A DNA stretch of 64,000 nt, from contig NZ_WHUT02000002.1 of the NCBI RefSeq assembly GCF_009380135.2, positions 62,001 to 126,000 on the forward strand. Direction: 5' to 3'. The DNA comes from Fertoeibacter niger. GTDB lineage: Bacteria > Pseudomonadota > Alphaproteobacteria > Rhodobacterales > Rhodobacteraceae. This document shows, piece by piece, positions 58,182 to 64,000 of this stretch (position 1 is its first letter; every line of letters begins with the position of its first letter). The position numbers and the translations under genes are program-made. Below the pieces are notes generated by a model. That model saw nothing but the letters and a program-made list of their open reading frames with translations. It made no database searches and was not told where the DNA came from.

Positions 58182-58570
58182 GACGGATCTCCGTTCAGGT
58201 GGTTGCGGATCGAGCTGGTTTTCGGGCTGAGCGCGGGGTCGATGTCGCGCATCTCGAACGACAACAGGAAAGATGACGATTGCAGCACCGCGGCGCAGAA
58301 CGCCTGGGCGGCGGCAAAGACGTGGGCGGTGGCTGCGGCTTTGGCGGCGGGGTCACGCCCGGCGCGCAGGCGGATCGACACGTCGCAGAACGCATGCGTC
58401 GGATTGCCGTCGGCGATCACCACATGATCCGCCGCCATGGCCCTGATGCGGATGCCTGCCAGCGGGAACAGCCCGGTTTCCACCATCGCATCGCGGATCA
58501 CCACGCACAGCGCCGCAATATCCAGCCGTTGCGCCAGATTGGCCGAATAGTCGATATGGACATGCGGCAT
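58178..58570 (-). CDS. hpaF: 5-carboxymethyl-2-hydroxymuconate delta-isomerase
   Basis: Small trimeric tautomerase-superfamily isomerase, 130 residues. Begins MPHVHIDYSANLA with the catalytic Pro at position 2 after Met removal, and has the GIRIRAMAADHVVIADG and FCDVSIRLRAGRD segments of the CHMI family. It is the first gene of the hpaFEDGH operon, preceded by a good ribosome site (AAGGGGG) and an A/T-rich palindrome. Confidence 0.92.
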
Positions 58571-58581
58571 CGGACCCCCTT

Positions 58582-58597
58582 TTAATTCATTTGTTAA
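58582..58597. promoter_or_regulatory. Candidate HpaR operator upstream of hpaF
   Basis: An imperfect A/T-rich palindrome, TTAA-N3-AT-N3-TTAA, just upstream of the hpaF ribosome site in the divergent hpaF/hpaR spacer. A -35-like TTGACG lies on the minus strand at 58614-58619. A MarR dimer here would block hpa transcription. Confidence 0.35.
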
Positions 58598-58715
58598 GCA
58601 AGTGATCGCCCATCGTCAAGTATCCCGGCGGGGGCGGCCCTGCGTTGCGGCGGCAAGATGCGGCGCGCGCCCGGCTTTTGCTTGAGCCGCCATCGAAAAA
58701 CGCCGATAGAGGCGC

Positions 58716-59195
58716 ATGGTTGATGACACCGCCCCTGCCCCGCCGCCCGTAACCCTGCGCCGCCCCGTGTCCCTGCGCCGCACGGAACGATCGCTGCCGA
58801 TTGCGCTCTTGCGCGCGCGCGAGGCAGTGATGGGCCCGGTGCGCGAAATGCTTGCGCAAAGCCCGGTGAACGAACAGAAATGGCGCGTGCTGCGCGTGCT
58901 GGACGAGGAAGGCCCGCTGCCCCTGACCTTGGTGGCCGATCATGCCTGTCTGCAAGCGCCCAGCCTGACCCGCATCATGCGCGCGATGGAGGATGACGGG
59001 CTGGTCAGCCGCGTCACCGGAACCGCAGACCGGCGCACCTTCATCGTTTGTATCACCGACCGGGGCCGCCAGGTGATCGCCGACCATGCCGCCGCCAGCA
59101 ACGCGTTGTTCGCCCGGCTGGAGGCGCTCTATGGCAAGGACAAGCTGGAGACGCTGCTGGACCTGCTGGAAGACCTGCAAGCGGTAAAGCTGTGA
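58716..59195 (+). CDS. hpaR: MarR-family regulator of homoprotocatechuate degradation HpaR
   Basis: A 159-residue winged-helix regulator. The MarR core reads NEQKWRVLRVLDEEGPLPLTLVADHACLQAPSLTRIMRAMEDDGLV, then a wing with RRTFIVCITDRGRQVI. TLRRPVSLRRTERSLPIALLRARE near the N-terminus is typical of HpaR. It is divergent from hpaF, as in other hpa clusters, and probably represses the operon until homoprotocatechuate or 4-hydroxyphenylacetate binds. Confidence 0.9.
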   Translation: MVDDTAPAPPPVTLRRPVSLRRTERSLPIALLRAREAVMGPVREMLAQSPVNEQKWRVLRVLDEEGPLPLTLVADHACLQAPSLTRIMRAMEDDGLVSRVTGTADRRTFIVCITDRGRQVIADHAAASNALFARLEALYGKDKLETLLDLLEDLQAVKL

Positions 59196-59260
59196 CGGTT
59201 GCGCGGGCCGCGCGTCACGCCTGACGGCGATCCGCGCTGCGTTTGCACGAATACCGTCCG

Positions 59261-60016
59261 CTAGACCATCGTGTGCAGCCGGTAGCCGGGCGCATAGGCC
59301 AGCCGCACGGCGGTGATGGCCCTGTCGCCCGACCAGGTGCAGCGTTCGGTGATGAACAGCGCGGTGCCGGGGGCAAGGCCCAGCACCTCTGCCTCGTGCG
59401 CCGTGGCATTGGCGGCGGAAAAGGCAATGTCGCCCGTGGTATAGGGCACATGGCCCACCAGCCATTCGTTCGCGCTGATCGCGGCGAAATCGGGGGCCGG
59501 GTCGGGCAGCAGGGCGGGGTTCAGCCAGCGCACCTCATACAGAAACGGGCGGCCATCGGCCAGATGCAGCGTGCACAGGTGCAACAGTGGCGTGGCGGGG
59601 GCCAGGCCCAGTTGGGCCGCCACCGGCACCGGGGCGGGCAGCAGCGCCTGTTCCAGCAGATGAAGGCCATAGCTTTGGCCGCGCCCCTCGACCTCGCGCC
59701 GGGTCACGGGAATGTCCAGCGTCGCGCGCCGCACCGGATGCAGCGCCACGCGGGTGCCCGCCTTGCGGCGGCGTTCCAGCACACCCGCCTCGGCCAGATC
59801 GCGCAGGGCGCGGTTCACCGTGGCCCGGGCGCAGCCGAATTCCTGCGCCAGCGCCTCTTCCGTGGGGATCGTGGCACCCGGCAGCCAGAGCCGCGCGTGG
59901 ATGCGGTGCAGCACCTCGGCGCGGATCGCCTCCCAGCCCTGCGGGGCGGGGCGGGGCAATGGCTTGGCGGGCGAGGATGCCGCCACAACGGGGGCTGGCC
60001 AATCCGGCATGTTCAC
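59261..60016 (-). CDS. hutC: GntR-family histidine utilisation repressor HutC
   Basis: A 251-residue repressor of hut genes, relieved by urocanate in characterised homologues. N-terminal wHTH (GATIPTEEALAQEFGCARATVNRALRDLAEAG) with the wing ERRRKAGTRV, then a UTRA effector domain (PFLYEVRWLNPALLPD, GTALFITERCTWSGD). The GTG at 60016 overlaps the hutF stop (GTGA); an ATG six bases in is possible. A matching palindrome lies in the hutF/hutI spacer, suggesting autoregulation. Confidence 0.93.
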   Translation of the reverse strand: MNMPDWPAPVVAASSPAKPLPRPAPQGWEAIRAEVLHRIHARLWLPGATIPTEEALAQEFGCARATVNRALRDLAEAGVLERRRKAGTRVALHPVRRATLDIPVTRREVEGRGQSYGLHLLEQALLPAPVPVAAQLGLAPATPLLHLCTLHLADGRPFLYEVRWLNPALLPDPAPDFAAISANEWLVGHVPYTTGDIAFSAANATAHEAEVLGLAPGTALFITERCTWSGDRAITAVRLAYAPGYRLHTMV

Positions 60017-61371
60017 AACCGCCCCACCAGCCGCGCCATCACCTTGCGGTAGGCTGCGGAGATCGCCTCGCGCGCCACGTGCCGCCCCCCCGTCACCACA
60101 TGCCGCCCGGCAGACCAGACATCGGCCACCATCCGGTCATCCCCCGCAAAGATCCAGGCATCCAGAATGCCGTCGCCCTGCCGCCCTTCCAGATCAACGG
60201 ACCCCATGTCAAGCGCCAGCATGTCCGCCCAGTCCCCCACACGGATCGCACCCGAGGCCCGGCCCCCCGCCTGCGCCCCGCCCGCTACCGCGCCATCAAA
60301 CAGCACCCGCCCGGTAGAGCGTTCCGGCGTGGCGAACATCGCCCGCCCCCTGTCGCGCAGCCGCTGCGAATATTCCAGTAGCCGCAGCTCCTCGGCCAGT
60401 GCGATGCGCACATTGCTGTCAGATCCGACGCCAAAGCGCCCGCCCGCGCCCGCCCAGCGCATGCCGTCAAAGATGCCGTCGCCCAGATTGGCCTCGGTGA
60501 TCGGGCAAAGGCCCGCCACCGCCCCGGTCGCCGCAAGGGCCAGCGTTTCGGCAGGCTGCATCTGCGTGGCGTGGATCAGGCACCAGCGCGCATCCACCGC
60601 GTGGTTGGCCAGCAGCCATTCCACGGGGCGCGCGCCATAGGCCGCCTGCACCTCGGCCACTTCTGCCACCTGTTCGGCCAGATGGATGTGCAGCGGCGCA
60701 TCCGGGGCCAAAGCCACCGCATCGCGCAGCCCCTCGCGGCTGACCGCGCGCAGCGAATGGGGTGCCACGCCCATGCGGGCATCAGCGGCGGTCAGATGCG
60801 CCCCTGCCGCCTGCCACAGCCGCGCAAACCCGTCAAAATCATTGCCAAACCGCGCCTGCCCCGCCGTCAGCCCGCGCCCGTCGCAGCCGCCCTGCTGATA
60901 CAGCACTGGCAGCAGCGTCAGCCCGATACCCGTGTCCTGCGAGGCCGCCACGATCCGCCCCGCCAGTTCCGCAGGGTCGGCATAGGCCACCCCGCCGGGC
61001 TGGTGGTGCAGATAATGAAACTCGGCCACGGCGGCATAGCCCGCCTCCAGCATTTCCATCTGCACCTGGGCGGCAATGGCCTGCACGTCGTCGGGCGTCA
61101 GCACGTCAAGGAATCGGAACATCAGCTGCCGCCATGTCCAGAAACTGTCGGTGCCTGCACCGCGCCGTTCGGTCATGCCCGCCATGGCGCGCTGAAAGGC
61201 ATGCGAATGCAGGTTCACCGGTGCGGGCAGCAAACAGCCCCGCTGCGCGCCGGACGGCGCGGCCCCCGGCGTCACGGCTGCAATCCGGCCCCCCGCAACC
61301 TTCACCTGCACATCGGATGCCCAGCCACCGGGCAGCAGCGCGGTCTTGGCCCACAGAATGTGATCGGTCAT
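60013..61371 (-). CDS. hutF: Formimidoylglutamate deiminase HutF
   Basis: Amidohydrolase-superfamily enzyme converting N-formimino-L-glutamate to N-formyl-L-glutamate and ammonia in histidine degradation; 452 residues from [16 protein letters not shown] metal site is in [21 protein letters not shown], with further ligands in [15 protein letters not shown] and [26 protein letters not shown]. It is divergent from hutI across a 72-base spacer with the HutC operator, and hutC is coupled behind it. Confidence 0.95.
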   Translation of the reverse strand: MTDHILWAKTALLPGGWASDVQVKVAGGRIAAVTPGAAPSGAQRGCLLPAPVNLHSHAFQRAMAGMTERRGAGTDSFWTWRQLMFRFLDVLTPDDVQAIAAQVQMEMLEAGYAAVAEFHYLHHQPGGVAYADPAELAGRIVAASQDTGIGLTLLPVLYQQGGCDGRGLTAGQARFGNDFDGFARLWQAAGAHLTAADARMGVAPHSLRAVSREGLRDAVALAPDAPLHIHLAEQVAEVAEVQAAYGARPVEWLLANHAVDARWCLIHATQMQPAETLALAATGAVAGLCPITEANLGDGIFDGMRWAGAGGRFGVGSDSNVRIALAEELRLLEYSQRLRDRGRAMFATPERSTGRVLFDGAVAGGAQAGGRASGAIRVGDWADMLALDMGSVDLEGRQGDGILDAWIFAGDDRMVADVWSAGRHVVTGGRHVAREAISAAYRKVMARLVGRL

Positions 61372-61380
61372 GGCAGCCTC

Positions 61381-61411
61381 TTGACAGGGTTTATTATGTG
61401 CAGACATAATA
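61381..61411 (+). promoter_or_regulatory. hut divergent promoter with HutC operator palindrome
   Basis: A perfect 20-base palindrome, TATTATGT-GCAG-ACATAATA (61392-61411), lies between hutF and hutI. On the plus strand a consensus -35 TTGACA (61381-61386) and a -10 CATAAT (61405-61410) are spaced by 18 bases. The palindrome therefore overlaps the hutI promoter and would block it. HutC is the likely ligand by position. Confidence 0.8.
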
Positions 61412-61443
61412 TCCTCAACACCAGACAAAAGGCAAGCGGCACG

Positions 61444-62637
61444 ATGATGATTCTGGGCAATGCAACGGTGGCAACGATGGTGGGGGGCTATGGCCTGATC
61501 GCCGCTGGTGCCATGGTGCTGGATGGCGCGCAGGTGCTGTGGGTGGGGCCAGAGGCCGATCTGCCGCCCCGTTTCACTGGCCACAGGCACGATCTTGGCG
61601 GCCGCCTTGTCACGCCCGCCCTGATCGACTGCCACAGCCATCTGGTGTTCGGCGGCCACCGCGCCGTGGAATTCGAGATGCGGCTGCAAGGTGCCAGTTA
61701 CGAGGCTGTGGCCCGCGCCGGGGGTGGCATCCTCTCTACCGTCCGCGCCACCCGGGCGGCGACCGAGGCTGATCTGCTGGCCGCAGCCCTGCCGCGCGTC
61801 GATCAGATGCTGGCCGAGGGCGTGACGACGATCGAGATCAAATCCGGCTATGGCCTTGATATTGAAACCGAACTGCGGATGCTGCGCGTCGCCCGCCGCA
61901 TTGGCGTGCTGCGCCCGGTGCATGTCCGCACGACGTTCCTTGGTGCCCATGCCATCCCGCCCGATTACGTCGGCCGCCCCGATGACTATCTGGCCGAACA
62001 GGCCATCCCCGCCCTGCATGCCGCCCATGCCGAGGGGCTGGTGGATGCGGTGGACGGGTTCTGCGAGGGCATCGCCTTTTCCCCCGCCCAGATCGCCCGG
62101 GTCTTTGCGGTGGCGCAAAGCCTTGGCCTGCCGGTGAAACTGCATGCGGAACAACTGTCAAACCTGCATGGCGCGGCGCTAGCCGCCCGGCATGGCGCGC
62201 TGTCCGCCGACCATCTGGAATATCTGGATGCCGATGGCGCTGCGGCCATGGCCGATGCTGGCACGGTGGCGGTGATCCTGCCCGGGGCCTTTTATGCCAT
62301 CCGCGAAACGCGGCTGCCCCCGATCCAGCTTTTGCGCGACCATGACGTGCCGATGGCCGTCGCCACCGATTGCAACCCCGGCACATCGCCCATGACCTCG
62401 CTGTGCCTTGCGATGAACATGGCCTGCACCCTGTTCCGCCTGACACCGGAAGAGGCTTTGCTGGGAACCACCACCCATGCCGCCCGCGCTCTGGGTCTGC
62501 CGGACCGGGGCAGCATCGCCCCCGGCCAGCGCGCCGATCTGGCCATCTGGCAGGCCAGCCACCCTGCCGAACTGGCCTACCGCATCGGCCCCACCCCGCT
62601 TCATTCCCGCATATTCGGAGGCCGTCTTGACGCCTGA
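61444..62637 (+). CDS. hutI: Imidazolonepropionase HutI
   Basis: Metal-dependent amidohydrolase opening imidazolone-5-propionate to formiminoglutamate; 397 residues. Features are the N-terminal metal motif [58 protein letters not shown] and [17 protein letters not shown]. Two adjacent ATGs (61444, 61447) are possible starts. hutH begins inside its last 11 bases. Confidence 0.96.
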   Translation: MMILGNATVATMVGGYGLIAAGAMVLDGAQVLWVGPEADLPPRFTGHRHDLGGRLVTPALIDCHSHLVFGGHRAVEFEMRLQGASYEAVARAGGGILSTVRATRAATEADLLAAALPRVDQMLAEGVTTIEIKSGYGLDIETELRMLRVARRIGVLRPVHVRTTFLGAHAIPPDYVGRPDDYLAEQAIPALHAAHAEGLVDAVDGFCEGIAFSPAQIARVFAVAQSLGLPVKLHAEQLSNLHGAALAARHGALSADHLEYLDADGAAAMADAGTVAVILPGAFYAIRETRLPPIQLLRDHDVPMAVATDCNPGTSPMTSLCLAMNMACTLFRLTPEEALLGTTTHAARALGLPDRGSIAPGQRADLAIWQASHPAELAYRIGPTPLHSRIFGGRLDA

Positions 62638-64000
62638 GATCCTCACCCCCGGCGAAACCAGCCTTGCGCAGCTGGAACGCCTTTACCGCAGCGAAGCCCC
62701 CGCCACACTTGCCGCCGCGGCCCGCCCCGGCGTCGAGGCTGCTGCGGCCCGGATCGCCCAAGCCGCCGCCGGTGACGCCGCCGTTTACGGGGTGAACACC
62801 GGCTTTGGCAAACTCGCCAGCCTGAAGATCGCGGCGAAAGACACCGCCACCCTGCAACGCAACCTGATCCTGTCGCATTGCTGCGGCGTGGGCGATCCGA
62901 TGCCCCGGCCCGTCGCCCGGCTGATGATGGCGCTGAAGCTGCTGTCGCTGGGCCGTGGCGCGTCCGGCGTGCGCTGGGACATCATCGCGCTGCTGGAAGG
63001 GATGCTGGCCCGCGGCGTCACCCCCGTGATCCCCGCGCAAGGCTCGGTCGGGGCCTCGGGCGACCTTGCCCCCCTGGCCCATATGGCCGCCACGATGATC
63101 GGCGCGGGCATGGCGGAGTATGAGGGCCACAGCATGCCTTCGGCCGAGGCGCTGGCCCGCGCTGGCCTCACCCCCGTTACCCTCGGCCCGAAAGAGGGGC
63201 TTGCGCTGATCAACGGCACGCAGTTCTGCACCGCCTATGCGCTGGCCGCGTTGTTCGACGGCTGGCGCGCGGCGCAATCCGCGCTGGTCACAAGCGCGCT
63301 TTCCACCGACGCGATCATGGGCTCCACCGCACCGCTTCACCCCCAGATCCACGCCCTGCGCGGCCACAAGGGCCAGATCGAGGCCGCAGCCGCCCTGCGC
63401 GCGCTGCTTGACGGGTCGGAAATCCGCGAAAGCCATCGCGACGGTGACAGCCGCGTGCAAGACCCCTATTGCATCCGCTGCCAGCCGCAGGTGACGGGCG
63501 CCGCGATGGATGTGTTGCGCATGGCCGCCGCCACGCTGGAGGTCGAGGCGAATGCCGCCACCGACAACCCGCTGGTGCTGACCGATGGCGGCATCGTCTC
63601 GGGCGGCAATTTCCACGCCGAACCCGTGGGTTTTGCCGCCGACATGATGGCGCTGGCGATCAGTGAAATCGGAGCCATCGCGCAGCGCCGCGTGGCCCTG
63701 ATGGTGGACCCGACGCTCAGCTTCGACCTGCCGCCGTTCCTGACGCCGAACCCCGGCCTCAACTCCGGCCTGATGATCGCCGAAGTGACCACGGCGGCCC
63801 TGATGAGCGAGAACAAGCACCTCGCCACCCCCACCGTCACCGACAGCACCCCCACCTCCGCCAATCAGGAGGATCACGTTTCCATGGCCGCCCATGGCGC
63901 CCGCCGCCTTGGCCGCATGGTGGCGAACCTGAACATGATCCTCGGGGTCGAGGCGATCTGCGCCGCGCAGGGCATCGACTTCCGCGCGCCACTCGCCACC
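62627..64000 (+). CDS. hutH: Histidine ammonia-lyase, 3' end beyond window
   Basis: Converts histidine to urocanate using the self-formed MIO group. The MIO triad Ala-Ser-Gly is visible in [17 protein letters not shown]. Other motifs are [15 protein letters not shown] near the N-terminus, [11 protein letters not shown], and [19 protein letters not shown] near the visible end. The only sensible start is a TTG (62627) overlapping the hutI stop by 11 bases (first residues [11 protein letters not shown]); no in-frame ATG occurs until well into the conserved part. About 458 residues are visible of the usual roughly 510. Confidence 0.95.
   Translation, partial: MTPEILTPGETSLAQLERLYRSEAPATLAAAARPGVEAAAARIAQAAAGDAAVYGVNTGFGKLASLKIAAKDTATLQRNLILSHCCGVGDPMPRPVARLMMALKLLSLGRGASGVRWDIIALLEGMLARGVTPVIPAQGSVGASGDLAPLAHMAATMIGAGMAEYEGHSMPSAEALARAGLTPVTLGPKEGLALINGTQFCTAYALAALFDGWRAAQSALVTSALSTDAIMGSTAPLHPQIHALRGHKGQIEAAAALRALLDGSEIRESHRDGDSRVQDPYCIRCQPQVTGAAMDVLRMAAATLEVEANAATDNPLVLTDGGIVSGGNFHAEPVGFAADMMALAISEIGAIAQRRVALMVDPTLSFDLPPFLTPNPGLNSGLMIAEVTTAALMSENKHLATPTVTDSTPTSANQEDHVSMAAHGARRLGRMVANLNMILGVEAICAAQGIDFRAPLAT

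Noticed and set aside
61838-63895. A 685-residue minus-strand frame covering hutI and hutH.
   Set aside because: The plus-strand frames carry clear HutI and HutH motifs including the MIO triad; the antisense frame is low-complexity shadow sequence.

Overview
The window is a GC-rich alphaproteobacterial chromosome segment, most likely from a PufX-containing member of the Rhodobacter group (Rhodobacterales). The evidence is an aerobic/anaerobic-type photosynthesis superoperon ending in pufX (not pufC), crtA for spheroidenone synthesis, and the gene neighbourhoods cycK-cycL-enoyl-CoA hydratase and pufX-dxs. The genus cannot be fixed from sequence reading alone. I saw no tRNA, rRNA, CRISPR, insertion sequence or phage gene. 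No gene-free stretch exceeds 300 bases; the longest are 3862-4109, 53790-54015, 37934-38141 and 49451-49658.

Layout. 1-3861: 3' part of glmS, an AlkD-like repair protein, a small lipoprotein and moaA. 4110-7635: cytochrome bd-type quinol oxidase (cydAB/cioAB) with a convergent HWE/HisKA_2 sensor kinase. 7763-10973: an M20 amidohydrolase and dxs. 11132-31730: half of a photosynthesis gene cluster. On the minus strand, crtE-crtF-bchC-bchX-(27-codon ORF)-bchY-bchZ-pufQBALMX form one overlapping superoperon. crtD-crtC run the other way, then tspO-crtB-crtI (minus) and crtA-bchI-bchD-bchO (plus). Six PpsR/CrtJ operators (TGT-N12-ACA) sit in three control regions: bchC, crtE/crtD and crtI/crtA. The bchFNBHLM-puhA-ppsR half is not here, because bchO abuts an enoyl-CoA hydratase and the ccmF/ccmH genes. 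35110-37933: Lrp regulator, arginase, ornithine cyclodeaminase and usg. 38142-43385: gyrA, a small hypothetical, trmFO and gluQ.

43389-53789 is a periplasmic quinoprotein alcohol oxidation region. It holds a MoxJ-like binding protein, a PedF-like cytochrome c-550 and a five-gene exported/ABC operon (binding protein, YVTN propeller, small acidic exported protein, ATPase, PedC-like permease). It also has a PQQ alcohol dehydrogenase with the Asp-x-Asp signature of lanthanide-dependent enzymes, a second binding protein plus ATPase without a permease, and a Sel1 protein. 54016-59195: homoprotocatechuate (hpa) meta-cleavage operon with its divergent MarR regulator. 59261-64000: histidine utilisation (hutC-hutF and the divergent hutI-hutH, with hutH cut by the window end).

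Functionally, dxs, the crt genes, the bch genes and puf supply isoprenoid precursors, carotenoid, bacteriochlorophyll and reaction centre/LH1. The ccm and cytochrome genes serve c-type cytochrome maturation and quinoprotein electron transfer. Two families of intergenic hairpin repeats recur: three copies of a GC-rich element and two copies of a double hairpin. Both show compensatory changes between copies.
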